A DNA stretch of 64,000 bases from Mesorhizobium sp. B4-1-4 (GTDB lineage Bacteria; Pseudomonadota; Alphaproteobacteria; Rhizobiales; Rhizobiaceae): contig NZ_CP083950.1 in the NCBI RefSeq assembly GCF_006439395.2, forward strand, positions 1,612,001 through 1,676,000. Reading direction: 5' to 3'. How positions within the stretch are numbered: position 1 is the stretch's first letter; the number at the start of each line of letters is the position of its first letter. A program made the position numbers and the translations under genes. Below the pieces are notes generated by a model. The model was not told the origin of the DNA and did no database searches. It saw nothing but the letters and a program-made list of their open reading frames with translations. Shown piece by piece: positions 39,165 to 50,680 of the stretch.

Positions 39165-39524
39165 ATGCAGCGGCTGATCGATGCTTTTATCAATTCGGTG
39201 CGGGCATTTCGCAAGCTCGCCGTTAGTGAAAAGGCTTTCCAGCAGGAACTGATGCTGCTGGTGCTGGCTTTGCCCGCGGGCTGGTTCATTTCGGTGTCGT
39301 GGCGCAGCTACGCGCTGCTGATCGGCGCAGTGCTGCTCCTGATCATGGTCGAGGTGCTGAACACCGGCATCGAGGCGGCCTGTGACGCAATTTCTCGTGA
39401 ATTCCACATCGACATCCAGCTCGCCAAGGATTGCGGCTCGCTGGCGGTGCTGATTTCGGTCGTGATTGCTGGTGGCGTCTGGGGCATCGCTCTCATCGAG
39501 CGCGTAACCGGGGTTCCGATCTGA
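39165..39524 (+). CDS. dgkA: Diacylglycerol kinase
   Basis: 119 residues, small trimeric inner-membrane kinase that recycles diacylglycerol produced during membrane-derived glucan synthesis. Three hydrophobic helices and the catalytic signature EVLNTGIEAACD (Glu-Asn-Glu) are clear. Length is typical (E. coli has 122). It is 77 bases past the GFA gene and followed by two palindromic repeats. Confidence 0.95.
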   Translation: MQRLIDAFINSVRAFRKLAVSEKAFQQELMLLVLALPAGWFISVSWRSYALLIGAVLLLIMVEVLNTGIEAACDAISREFHIDIQLAKDCGSLAVLISVVIAGGVWGIALIERVTGVPI

Positions 39525-39549
39525 GACTCTGATCCCTACATGATGGTCA

Positions 39550-39640
39550 CCAGAGCCTGATCCCGATGAAATCGGGACGCTCTGGTTTATGTTGGCCATG
39601 ATCTTTTCCGAAGACCGATTTTACGTTTCGGGATCATGGC
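39550..39640. repeat. Two palindromic repeats in tandem after dgkA
   Basis: First palindrome: CCAGAGC (39550-39556) pairs with GCTCTGG (39579-39585), enclosing CCCGAT/ATCGGG. Second: GCCATGATC (39595-39603) pairs with GATCATGGC (39632-39640), with TTTTCCGAA/TTTCGG interior; this is a common rhizobial intergenic palindrome. The second creates the ATG at 39636 that precedes the hemerythrin gene start. Confidence 0.82.
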
Positions 39641-39653
39641 TAAGGAAACCGTC

Positions 39654-40241
39654 ATGTCCGAATTTACAAAATCCCTGCTTCTCGAACGCAAAGGCTTGCC
39701 GGATGACCTACGCTGGCTGACCGAGAAATATCCGCGCGAAACCTGGCAGGGCCACGCCAACATTCACGGCATCGCCAATATGTGGCTGCAGCGGCACGAC
39801 ATGTTCCGCGAGCTCGGCGGCATGCTCACCAACGGCATTGGCGATTATCGCGAAGGCAGGCTGACGGCACCCGATTTCGCGCGCTGGTTCGCACCGCGTC
39901 TCAATCATTTTCTCGGAAATCTTGATGGCCACCACAATGTCGAGGACCATCATTATTTCCCGGTCTTTGCCAAGGCGGAGGCGCGGCTCAAGCGCGGCTT
40001 TGAAATCCTCGACGCCGACCACCACACGATCCATGAAGGACTGGAACGTAACGCCGAGGCGGCGAAAGCCTTTATCCGCACGCTTCAGGAAGGCGAGGAC
40101 AAGCAGCGCTTCGCTGCCGATGCCTATGCCGACGAGAACAGCCGGCTGATCGCGATGCTGACCCGGCATCTCGCCGACGAGGAGGATCTGATCATCCCGC
40201 TGATCCTCGACCGAGGCGATCGGGCGCTTGATATAGACTGA
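39654..40241 (+). CDS. Hemerythrin-like domain protein
   Basis: 195 residues, all helical. His/Glu pattern typical of hemerythrin: FLGNLDGHHNVEDHHYFPVF, then EILDADHHTIHEGL and MLTRHLADEEDLIIPLIL, giving several ligands for a di-iron site. May sense or buffer oxygen or nitric oxide; role inferred from fold only. ATG 39654 is favoured over 39636 because AAGGAA lies 8 bases upstream, and the earlier ATG belongs to the repeat. Confidence 0.87.
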   Translation: MSEFTKSLLLERKGLPDDLRWLTEKYPRETWQGHANIHGIANMWLQRHDMFRELGGMLTNGIGDYREGRLTAPDFARWFAPRLNHFLGNLDGHHNVEDHHYFPVFAKAEARLKRGFEILDADHHTIHEGLERNAEAAKAFIRTLQEGEDKQRFAADAYADENSRLIAMLTRHLADEEDLIIPLILDRGDRALDID

Positions 40242-40249
40242 CGATCAGC

Positions 40250-40837
40250 TCAGCTTTCCCTGGCTCGCTCCTTGCTGGCGACATGGCGCGCCACAAGCCA
40301 GGCAATGATGGCCACCGCCAGACCGATCCCCAGACCGATCAACAGCCGCTCGTGGCGGGCCAATGCCTTGCCGATAAGCTGCTCGGCTCCCAGCCCGAAG
40401 ACGTAGCCGATCGTGCCGAACAGGATTGCCCAAACCGTCGACGAGACGGCGTTGAGGACGACGAAACGCAGCATCGAGATGCGCGACAGTCCGGCCGCTA
40501 TGCCGCCGACGAGGCGCATGCCGTAGACGTAACGGTTCGACAGTACGAAAATGTTGGGATGGGTGTTGAGCAGATGGTAGGCGCGGCGGAAACCGGGGCG
40601 CCGGCGCAATCTCACGACATAGCGATGATCGGCAAAGCTTCGCCCAAGGATGAAGAAGCCCGTATCGCCGGCGAAGGCGCCGAGTGCTGCCGCGACGAAG
40701 GCATGCCACAGTACGAAGATATGCTGGTGGGCGAAGAAGCCGCCGAGGATGGCCGCACTTTCTCCTTCGGCAACGCAGCCGAGAAAGACCGCAAGCAGCC
40801 CGTATTGTTCGATGAAATGATGGATCGTGTCGGTCAT
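40250..40837 (-). CDS. DedA-family membrane protein
   Basis: 195 residues with four to five hydrophobic segments. The DedA signature is present: GESAAILGGFFAHQ, FAGDTGFFILGR, and the conserved RYVYGMRLVGGIAAGLSR (FxxR..P-like region). These proteins flip or scramble lipid carriers in other bacteria. It overlaps the upstream DUF1003 gene by 4 bases (ATGA), so the two are co-translated. Confidence 0.9.
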   Translation of the reverse strand: MTDTIHHFIEQYGLLAVFLGCVAEGESAAILGGFFAHQHIFVLWHAFVAAALGAFAGDTGFFILGRSFADHRYVVRLRRRPGFRRAYHLLNTHPNIFVLSNRYVYGMRLVGGIAAGLSRISMLRFVVLNAVSSTVWAILFGTIGYVFGLGAEQLIGKALARHERLLIGLGIGLAVAIIAWLVARHVASKERARES

Positions 40838-41397
40838 GAAGCCGGCTGCTGCTGCGACAGCCTTTCATCGATCCGTTGTACCTGTTCGGCCAGCCGCACG
40901 ATCTCGTCGCGCATGCCGAGGATCTGGCTATGGCGCAGTTCGTCGAGCTTTTCATGCAGCGCCATGATTTCGATCTCTGCCTTCAAATTGACCTCGTAAT
41001 CATGGGCGGCATCGATGCGGTCGCGCTCGGTCTGCCGGTTCTGCGCCATCATGATCACCGGCGCCTGAATGGCGGCAAGCATCGACAGGATGAGGTTGAG
41101 GAAGATGAACGGGTAGGGGTCGAAGGCATCGCGTGACAGGAGCCAGACATTGCCAGCGGTCCAAAGGACCAGGAAAGCCAGAAAGGCGAGGATGAAGGAC
41201 CAGGAACCGCCGATGCGGGCGATGGCGTCGGCAAGCCGGTCGCCAAAGGTCTGGTGGAAGGCGACAGCCTTGTTGGTGTCCCTGGTGATGGTGGTGCGCT
41301 CGAACGTTGACTGCAGCACACGGCTCTCCAACTGGGTGAGGCCGTCCGGCCGTCGCTTGAACCAACGATTCGCCAGTTCATCGATCGTCTTGTACAT
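40834..41397 (-). CDS. DUF1003 family membrane protein
   Basis: About 187 residues from ATG 41397. Two hydrophobic segments (FILAFLAFLVLWTAGNVWLL and PFIFLNLILSMLAAIQAPVI) with the MAQNRQTERDRIDAAHDYEVN motif identify DUF1003. Function is unknown. GGAGA lies 6 bases before 41397, whereas 41463 has no ribosome site. Operon with the DedA gene. Confidence 0.88.
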   Translation of the reverse strand: MYKTIDELANRWFKRRPDGLTQLESRVLQSTFERTTITRDTNKAVAFHQTFGDRLADAIARIGGSWSFILAFLAFLVLWTAGNVWLLSRDAFDPYPFIFLNLILSMLAAIQAPVIMMAQNRQTERDRIDAAHDYEVNLKAEIEIMALHEKLDELRHSQILGMRDEIVRLAEQVQRIDERLSQQQPAS

Positions 41398-41485
41398 GGC
41401 TGTCTCCAAGTCTGGGCTGGCGATAGAGGTAGAGGCTGCCGGCTCCCAGGGGAAGTGATACATTGCGGCGGACAGCGAGGGACCG

Positions 41486-42202
41486 ATGGCTGATTTTCAG
41501 AAAATTCGCCTGCGCGCGGCAAAACGCAAGGGCGGCGAAGCGGAGCTTTCGACGCTGCTGGGCCCGGTACCCGACAACACCGCCGTCGCCGCGATCGCGG
41601 ACGACCGCATTCTCTCGACGATGGCCGAGCGGATTTTCGCCGCCGGTTTCGTCTGGCGCGTCATCGAGCAGAAATGGCCAGGCTTCGAGGAGGCGTTTCT
41701 GCGTTTCGAGCCGAAGCGGCTGTTGTTCCAGCCTGACGATTTCTGGCACGATCTGGCTTCCGATCAGCGCATCGTGCGCAATCCGCAGAAGATCAGGTCC
41801 GTTCGCGACAATGCCGCCTTCGTCGAGCGTGTGTCCAGAGAGCATGGCGGCTTCGGTCATTTCCTTGCTGAATGGCCGGCCGACGACCAGGTCGGACTGA
41901 TGGCCTATCTCGGCAAGCATGGCAGCCGGCTCGGCGGCAACACCGGCCAGTATTTCCTGCGCTGGCTGGGCTGGGATGCCTTCGTCATTTCGACCGATAT
42001 GGCGGCGGCACTTCGCGACGCCGGGCTCGACATCGCCGAAAGCCCGACCTCGAAAAAGGATCTCGACAAAGTCCAGGCGCAGATCAACCGGTGGGCTGCC
42101 GAGACAGGTTTGCCGCGGCGGCACATTTCGCGCATCCTGGCGATGTCGATCGGCGACAACCATTCTCCGCAAGCGCTGCGCGAGTATATGGGCGAGGACT
42201 GA
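41486..42202 (+). CDS. DNA-3-methyladenine glycosylase I-like protein
   Basis: 238 residues. The core matches Tag: a helix with GFVWRVIEQKWPGFEEAF, then RIVRNPQKIRSVRDNAAFV, then GGNTGQYFLRWLGWDAFVIS. The zinc ligands that begin and end E. coli Tag (Cys4, His17, His175, Cys179) are absent, and there is a longer N-terminus. So this is a zinc-free branch; substrate range for alkylated bases is an inference. Divergent from DUF1003. Confidence 0.82.
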   Translation: MADFQKIRLRAAKRKGGEAELSTLLGPVPDNTAVAAIADDRILSTMAERIFAAGFVWRVIEQKWPGFEEAFLRFEPKRLLFQPDDFWHDLASDQRIVRNPQKIRSVRDNAAFVERVSREHGGFGHFLAEWPADDQVGLMAYLGKHGSRLGGNTGQYFLRWLGWDAFVISTDMAAALRDAGLDIAESPTSKKDLDKVQAQINRWAAETGLPRRHISRILAMSIGDNHSPQALREYMGED

Positions 42203-42326
42203 TCATCGGTCTGGACACTGTTCACCCAGGTCATTCGGCCTGACACGACTGACGTATGTCACTTGGTCCGAGTGGTCCAAGCGAACGCCATTGCGAGGCG
42301 GATTTTGCCGCGCTAAGTCAGCAGGC

Positions 42327-44003
42327 ATGACCAAGAAGCCTGACATCCTGCGCATCGCAATCGCTCAGCTCAACCCGACTGTCGGCGATGTCGCCGGCAA
42401 CCTCGCCAAAGCCCGCGAGGCGAGGGCGGATGCCGCCCGCCAGGGGGCCGATCTCGTGCTCTATACGGAGCTTTTCCTCGCCGGCTATCCGCCGGAGGAT
42501 CTGGTGCTGAAGCCGGCCTTCCTGAAAGCCTGCGAGCGGGCGGCGCAAGACTTCGCCGCCGACACCGCCGATGGCGGCCCCGGTGTCATCATCGGCACGC
42601 CGCTGAAGCGCAAGAGCGGCACGCACAATTCGATCGTCTTCGCCGACGGCGGCAAGATCATCGCCGAACGCTACAAGCTCGATCTTCCCAACTACGGCGA
42701 ATTCGACGAGAAGCGCGTCTTCCAGGCCGGGCCCGAGATCCAGGGGCCGGTCAATTTCCGCGGCGTGCGCATCGGGATTCCGATCTGCGAGGACATCTGG
42801 GGCGAGATCGGCATCTGCGAGACGCTTGCCGAAAGCGGGGCGGAAATCCTGCTGGTGCCGAACGGCTCGCCCTATTACCGCGCCAAGATCGATGTCCGCC
42901 AACAGGTCGTCATCAAGCAGGTCATCGAGTGCGGCCTGCCGATCATCTATGCCAACCAGCTCGGCGGCCAGGACGAGCTGATCTTCGACGGCGCGTCGTT
43001 TGCTATCGGCGCCGACAGACGGCTTGCCTTCCAGATGAGCCAGTTCGAGGAAGCGGTTGACGTCACCACCTGGAAAAGACAGGACGATCATTGGGCCTGC
43101 TCTGAGGGGCCGATGTCGAAAATCCCCGAGTGGGAGGAAGCCGACTACCGGGCCTGCATGCTGGGTCTGCGCGACTATGTCAACAAGAACGGCTTCAAGA
43201 ATGTCGTGCTCGGCCTGTCGGGCGGCATCGATTCGGCGATCTGCGCGGCCCTTGCCGTCGACGCACTTGGCGAGGAACGGCTGCGCGCGGTGATGATGCC
43301 TTACCGCTACACGTCGAAGGATTCGCTGAAGGACGCCGAGGACTGCGCCCGCGCGCTCGGCTGCCGCTATGACATCGTGCCGATCTTCGAGCCGGTCGAA
43401 GGCTTCATGCATGCGCTGACGCAGCTTTTCGAGGGCACCAAGGAAGGCATCACCGAAGAGAACCTGCAGAGCCGTGCGCGCGGCACCATCCTGATGGCGA
43501 TCTCCAACAAGTTCGGCTCGATGGTCGTCACCACGGGCAACAAGAGCGAGATGTCCGTCGGCTACGCCACTCTCTATGGCGACATGAACGGCGGCTTCAA
43601 CCCGATCAAGGACCTCTACAAGATGCAGGTCTACGCGCTGTCGCGCTGGCGCAACAGCCATGTGCCGCCGGGCGCGCTCGGGCCTTCCGGCGAGGTCATC
43701 CCGAAGAACATCATCGACAAGGCGCCGTCGGCGGAATTGCGCGAGAACCAGACCGACCAGGATTCGCTGCCGCCCTATCCGGTGTTGGACGACATCCTGG
43801 AATGCCTGATCGAGAACGAGATGGGCGTCGATGACATCGTGGCGCGCGGCCACGACCGGGCGACGGTGACGCGTATAGAGCATCTGCTCTACATCGCGGA
43901 ATACAAACGCCGGCAGGCGGCACCGGGCGTGAAGATCACCAGGAAGAATTTCGGCCGCGACCGCCGCTATCCCATCACCAACCGTTTCAGGGATCGCGGG
44001 TAG
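42327..44003 (+). CDS. nadE: NAD+ synthase, glutamine-dependent
   Basis: 558 residues. An N-terminal nitrilase-type glutaminase (YTELFLAGYPPEDL, YKLDLPNYGEFDEKRVF and IPICEDIWGE give the Glu-Lys-Cys triad) feeds ammonia to a C-terminal synthetase with the P-loop VLGLSGGIDSAICAA (about 300). It amidates deamido-NAD. ATG 42327 is chosen because the residues before it belong to an unsupported upstream extension of the frame. Confidence 0.96.
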   Translation: MTKKPDILRIAIAQLNPTVGDVAGNLAKAREARADAARQGADLVLYTELFLAGYPPEDLVLKPAFLKACERAAQDFAADTADGGPGVIIGTPLKRKSGTHNSIVFADGGKIIAERYKLDLPNYGEFDEKRVFQAGPEIQGPVNFRGVRIGIPICEDIWGEIGICETLAESGAEILLVPNGSPYYRAKIDVRQQVVIKQVIECGLPIIYANQLGGQDELIFDGASFAIGADRRLAFQMSQFEEAVDVTTWKRQDDHWACSEGPMSKIPEWEEADYRACMLGLRDYVNKNGFKNVVLGLSGGIDSAICAALAVDALGEERLRAVMMPYRYTSKDSLKDAEDCARALGCRYDIVPIFEPVEGFMHALTQLFEGTKEGITEENLQSRARGTILMAISNKFGSMVVTTGNKSEMSVGYATLYGDMNGGFNPIKDLYKMQVYALSRWRNSHVPPGALGPSGEVIPKNIIDKAPSAELRENQTDQDSLPPYPVLDDILECLIENEMGVDDIVARGHDRATVTRIEHLLYIAEYKRRQAAPGVKITRKNFGRDRRYPITNRFRDRG

Positions 44004-44057
44004 GCGCGTTTCGCCTGCTGACCGAAAATTTCGCCGCACTGTGGCGAGGACAGAGCC

Positions 44058-44462
44058 ATGCCTGAGTGTGAAATCAGCTTCGACCTGTCGCGGATCGATT
44101 TCCGGGCGACGTCGGATCTGTTGATGGCGAGCTACTGGGGCGACGGACGCAGCGATGAAACGCACCGCCGCGCCTTTGCCCATTCGTTCTGCGCCGCCGC
44201 CTATATCGACGGCAAACAGGTCGGCTTCGGTCGGGCCATCACCGACCGCACGGTGTTCGCCTATCTCGCCGACATCATCGTCTGGCCGCAGCATCGCGGG
44301 CGAGGCATCGGGTTGCGGCTGGTGCGGGCACTCATCGACCATCCGGAGCTAAGCACCGTTTCGCACTGGAGCCTGTCGACCAGCGATGCGCACGGCATGT
44401 ACGAGAAGCTGGGTTTCAAGCCGTCCACCGATGGCCGATATATGCGCCTTGCGCCCGAATGA
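44058..44462 (+). CDS. GNAT-family N-acetyltransferase
   Basis: 134 residues. YLADIIVWPQHRGRGIGLRL holds the acetyl-CoA-binding RGxG motif, and HWSLSTSDAHGMYEKLGFKP the C-terminal YEKxGF motif. Substrate unknown. 54 bases after nadE on the same strand; may share its transcript. Confidence 0.9.
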   Translation: MPECEISFDLSRIDFRATSDLLMASYWGDGRSDETHRRAFAHSFCAAAYIDGKQVGFGRAITDRTVFAYLADIIVWPQHRGRGIGLRLVRALIDHPELSTVSHWSLSTSDAHGMYEKLGFKPSTDGRYMRLAPE

Positions 44463-44597
44463 CATCATGGCTTGTTCTAAGATCGATTTGCGCGCGAGCG
44501 CGTTTCGCAGTGTTCTTGGCTTCACTTTTCTCCATTGGCGGCGCCAGCCCTGGCGGCTTTCGCTGATCACTGACCAAGGGTCTGGTGGTCTGACCGA

Positions 44598-44634
44598 ACC
44601 GGGGCCATGCGTGACGCATGGCCCCGGTCTTTTC
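44598..44634 (+). terminator. Strong intrinsic terminator upstream of gltX
   Basis: A perfect 14-bp stem, ACCGGGGCCATGCG (44598-44611) with its complement (44615-44628), closed by a TGA loop and followed by CTTTTC. It ends transcription from the nadE-GNAT side and insulates gltX. Confidence 0.88.
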
Positions 44635-44717
44635 AAGACGCGCGCCATGTTCTATGTCTGCGGCATGGTGCGGGGGCGCATCTTGTCAATCACAAAGGCA
44701 TCCGGTACGCCCCGCTC

Positions 44718-46091
44718 ATGACAGTTACCGTTCGTTTCGCTCCGTCACCGACCGGCCGCATCCATATCGGCAATGCGCGCACCGCTTTGTTCAACTGGCT
44801 GTTTGCCGTGAAGAACAAGGGCCGCTTCATCCAGCGCTTCGACGACACCGACATCGCCCGCTCGAAGCAGGAATTCTCCGACGCCATCCTCTACGACCTG
44901 CATTGGCTGGGCATTTTCCCGGACGCCACGGAATATCAGTCGCGGCGTTTCGAGGTCTATGACGCGGCGGTCGAGCGGCTGAAGGCAGCGGGGGTTCTGT
45001 ACGCCTGCTACGAAACGCCGGAGGAACTGGATCTCAGGCGCAAAGTGCGCCGCACGCGCGGCCTGCCGCCGGTCTACGGCCGCGAGGCCTTGGCGCTGAC
45101 CCACGATCAGATTGCCGAATATCAGGCCGACGGGCGCAAGCCGCACTGGCGCTTCCTGCTGCCCAATTTCACCAGCGATCCGCAGCAGCCGGAGCGCACC
45201 GAGATCCACTGGAACGATCTGGTGCGTGGCGAGGAAACGGTCGATCTGGCCTCTCTGTCCGACCCGGTCCTGGTGCGGGAGGACGGCACGTACCTTTACA
45301 CACTGCCATCCGTCGTCGACGACATCGATATGGGAGTCAGCCATGTCATCCGCGGCGACGACCATGTCACCAACACCGGCGTGCAGATCGCTCTGTTCAA
45401 GGCGCTGGGCGCCGAGCCGCCGGTCTTCGGCCACCACAATCTCTTGACCACCGTGTCGGGCGAGGGACTGTCGAAGCGCACCGGGGCACTGTCCATCGAA
45501 AGCCTGCGCGAGGATGGCATCGAGCCGATGGCCGTCGCTTCGCTGGCCGTGCTGGTCGGGACTTCGGAAAACGTCGCGGCCGCGCACGACCTGACGGAAC
45601 TCGGCAGTCATTTCGACCCGGCCGCGACGTCAAAATCGTCGGCCAAGTTCGATCCGGACGAGCTTTTCGTGCTCAACCGAGCCCTGCTGCACCATATGCC
45701 GTTCGACGAGGCACGAGACAGGCTGATGGTGCTCGGTATCTCCGGCGAACAGGCCGAGCCCTTCTGGCTGGCCGTGCGCGGCAACCTTGACCGGCTCGCC
45801 GACGCCGTGGGCTGGTGGCGCATCCTGCGCGAGGGGCCGCAGGAGCGGTCCGAATTCTCCGCCGACGACCGCGATTTTCTGCATCAGGCCTTTGACATCC
45901 TGCCGGAGGAGCCCTGGAACGGGACGGTCTGGAAGGACTGGACGGGCAAGATCAGGGAAGCGACCGGGCGCAAAGGCAAGGGGCTGTTCATGCCGCTCAG
46001 ACTTGCCCTTACTGGACTGCCTTCGGGGCCGGAGCTTGCAGATTTATTGCCGCTGATGGGTCGGGAAGGAACGTTGGCCCGACGACCCTGA
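44718..46091 (+). CDS. gltX: Glutamate--tRNA ligase
   Basis: 457 residues, class I aminoacyl-tRNA synthetase. The HIGH motif reads HIGN in [14 protein letters not shown] and the KMSKS motif is in [12 protein letters not shown]. It charges tRNA-Glu (and in many bacteria tRNA-Gln). Rhizobia usually carry two gltX copies. ATG 44718 fits the family; the longer frame crosses the terminator. The final 83 bases overlap the 3' end of the convergent DUF2865 gene. Confidence 0.95.
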   Translation: MTVTVRFAPSPTGRIHIGNARTALFNWLFAVKNKGRFIQRFDDTDIARSKQEFSDAILYDLHWLGIFPDATEYQSRRFEVYDAAVERLKAAGVLYACYETPEELDLRRKVRRTRGLPPVYGREALALTHDQIAEYQADGRKPHWRFLLPNFTSDPQQPERTEIHWNDLVRGEETVDLASLSDPVLVREDGTYLYTLPSVVDDIDMGVSHVIRGDDHVTNTGVQIALFKALGAEPPVFGHHNLLTTVSGEGLSKRTGALSIESLREDGIEPMAVASLAVLVGTSENVAAAHDLTELGSHFDPAATSKSSAKFDPDELFVLNRALLHHMPFDEARDRLMVLGISGEQAEPFWLAVRGNLDRLADAVGWWRILREGPQERSEFSADDRDFLHQAFDILPEEPWNGTVWKDWTGKIREATGRKGKGLFMPLRLALTGLPSGPELADLLPLMGREGTLARRP

Positions 46092-47208
46092 CCCTGCGCT
46101 GCTCCGGCGGCAGGGCCGAGACGGGCGACGTCACCGGCTTCGCGGAAAGCCGCTTGATGGCTTCGCGGTCGAGGCCGCCTTCTCTATTGGCCAGCGTTTC
46201 CGGGTCGGCACCCGGATCTGGCTTTGAGGCCGGAATGGGAACGAAAGGCGCGGCCGCTTCGGGCTGCGGTTGTGTCGGATTCGACGGATTGCCGCCAATG
46301 ATCTGGAAATTCTGCGCGGCGTTGCAGCCGCAGGCCGGTGGCCGCGACATGTTGGACTGATTGTAGAGATAAGCGGTCGGCAATTCACTGTAGGACCTGC
46401 CGGTGACCGATGACGTCATCGAGGCCGAATCGTCATCCATGCCGCGCGAATAGAAGACCTGCATCTCGGTGCCGGGGCAGCTCGATTCGCAATTTTTCTG
46501 GTCGCGTTCGAAATCGCCGGCCGAGGCGGCGTTCGACATGGGAAAGAAATAGCCGTCGCAAGTACGCACGCAGGTGGTGTGGAACTCGCCGCCTGTGCCT
46601 GCAAAGTCCGGAGTGCCGGGCAGGTTCAGGACGCGGCGGACGTTGCGCTCCTCGCCGGAATCATCGGGCTGGTCCAATGTATCGACCTGTCGGCTGTCGC
46701 CGCCGAAAAGCTGGTCGAACAGGTTCGTGTTGTCGTCTTCCCCACGCTCGGCGTCCTGCAGCGGAGCGCGGTGTTGGGAGGCAGCATCGTCGCGGCAGCC
46801 ATTGGCGTCGAGCGCCGCCAGGATGCGGCCACGATCGCGGCGTGAGCCGCCGCCGGCGAGCTGTGCACGCTTGGCCTGCAGGCTGTCGAGATTGGCGTTC
46901 ATGCGGTCGATGGTGGCGTTGAGACCGGCGCATTGATTGATGTTGCGGGAAAACAGCGAAAATCCGCACCCGACGCTGCTCGCCTGATCGCGTGCCCTCG
47001 ATATCTGTTGGCGCTGCCTATCGATCGCGGCATCGTATTTCCGGATCATTGCCGGACCTCCGCCCCCGCCGCGCGAAGCCGCGGCAAGATCGGCCTCCAA
47101 CTGGCGGCAGACCCGCGAGGCGGCCTGCGGCTTGGTGATCGCGGCACCGGACAGGAAGAGGCCGAGCAGCACGGCAGCATGCGCCTGCTTCCACCCTCCG
47201 CCTGTCAT
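46009..47208 (-). CDS. DUF2865 family secreted protein
   Basis: 399 residues with a signal peptide ([20 protein letters not shown]). A coiled-coil-prone part (about 35-120, with [18 protein letters not shown]) is followed by the conserved cysteine-rich core [16 protein letters not shown] and [13 protein letters not shown], which identifies DUF2865. The C-terminus is Pro-rich and its last 27 codons lie opposite gltX. Probably periplasmic; function unknown. Confidence 0.88.
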   Translation of the reverse strand: MTGGGWKQAHAAVLLGLFLSGAAITKPQAASRVCRQLEADLAAASRGGGGGPAMIRKYDAAIDRQRQQISRARDQASSVGCGFSLFSRNINQCAGLNATIDRMNANLDSLQAKRAQLAGGGSRRDRGRILAALDANGCRDDAASQHRAPLQDAERGEDDNTNLFDQLFGGDSRQVDTLDQPDDSGEERNVRRVLNLPGTPDFAGTGGEFHTTCVRTCDGYFFPMSNAASAGDFERDQKNCESSCPGTEMQVFYSRGMDDDSASMTSSVTGRSYSELPTAYLYNQSNMSRPPACGCNAAQNFQIIGGNPSNPTQPQPEAAAPFVPIPASKPDPGADPETLANREGGLDREAIKRLSAKPVTSPVSALPPEQRRVRVVGPTFLPDPSAAINLQAPAPKAVQ

Positions 47209-47280
47209 CCGCCCAACTCCGCCATCGTCCGCAAGGCTACCGTGTTCGCGGTTAATCGCAGTTTACCGCGAAATCGTGGC

Positions 47281-49605
<2,325 letters not shown>

Positions 49606-49781
49606 GCGGCCGCTCCCTCGAAACCTGCTTCGAGAATTCTTTTAGCATGCGTCCGAGGTTTGTCGCGACGCTAAACTACGCGCCCACACCTTCAGGAGTC
49701 GGCACGTCGAACGTCATGATCCGTCAAATACTTACGGTGATTGCGTGCCAGATGAGTCCAGCCGCTTCGTCGACCTTTCGA

Positions 49782-50561
49782 TCAGAAGGCGCTGACGTAG
49801 AGACCGCCGTCGACCGGTATGTTCTGTCCGGTCAGATAGCCGGCATGGACCGAGCACAGGAAGGCGCAGATCTGGCCGAATTCTTCCGGCGTGCCGAGCC
49901 GCTTGGCAGGCACATCGGCGCTGATGCGGGTCTTGCGCGCCGCGGCCGCCGCGGGATCCTCGACGGTACCGGCCTCGTGCGGGCCGCGCAGGCGGTCGGT
50001 GTCGAGCTTGCCGGGCAGGAGAGAGTTGATGGTGACGTTGCGATCGATCACCGTTCGCGCCACGCCTGCAAGGAACGAGGTCAGGCCGGCGCGCGCGCCG
50101 GAAGACAGGTCAAGGCCTGGGATGGGGACATAGACCGACAGCGAGGTGATGTTGACGATGCGACCGAAGCCGCGCGCCGCCATGCCGTCGAGGACGGCCT
50201 GCACCAGCTCGATCGGCGTCACCATGTTCTGAGTGACGCCTTCGAGGATCTTGGCGCGATCGAGCTCGCGGAAATCGCGAAGCGGCGGACCGCCATTGTT
50301 GTTGACGAGGATATCGGGTTCCGGGCAGGCGGCAAGCAGCGCCTTCTGCACCTCCGGTTTCGAAACGTCGCCGACGACTTCCGTCACCGTCACGCCATAG
50401 CGCTGGCGCAGCTCGGCGGCGGTTTTCGCCACCAGCTCCGCGTTGCGCCCGTTGACGACGATATCGCAACCCGCTTCGGCCAGCGCCATGGCACAGCCTT
50501 TTCCAAGTCCCTTGCTCGAAGCGCAGACGATGGCCTTCTTTCCGGCGATACCGAGATCCAT
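49782..50561 (-). CDS. Atypical short-chain dehydrogenase/reductase-like protein
   Basis: 259 residues with a Rossmann fold: CASSKGLGKGCA (glycine-rich nucleotide site), ILVNNNGGPP (NNAG-like) and IVNITSLS. At the usual YxxxK catalytic position the sequence reads SSGAR, so Ser and Arg replace Tyr and Lys. This matches the beta-ketoacyl-reductase-like SDR subgroup that lacks the Tyr-Lys pair. Dehydrogenase activity is therefore uncertain. Confidence 0.9.
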   Translation of the reverse strand: MDLGIAGKKAIVCASSKGLGKGCAMALAEAGCDIVVNGRNAELVAKTAAELRQRYGVTVTEVVGDVSKPEVQKALLAACPEPDILVNNNGGPPLRDFRELDRAKILEGVTQNMVTPIELVQAVLDGMAARGFGRIVNITSLSVYVPIPGLDLSSGARAGLTSFLAGVARTVIDRNVTINSLLPGKLDTDRLRGPHEAGTVEDPAAAAARKTRISADVPAKRLGTPEEFGQICAFLCSVHAGYLTGQNIPVDGGLYVSAF

Positions 50562-50680
50562 GACAATTTCTCCTGTGATTTGCCCGGCAGGCTAGCGCTA
50601 GCGCTGGACCAATCGCAACCGTCATACGGTTGTTGCATGAATCGGCGCATAGGCTGCTCGAAAGCAAGGGTGAAATCGCG

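Noticed and set aside
44463..44597. Possible small gene between GNAT and gltX
   Set aside because: Open frames here lack ribosome sites and run into the strong hairpin at 44598-44628.
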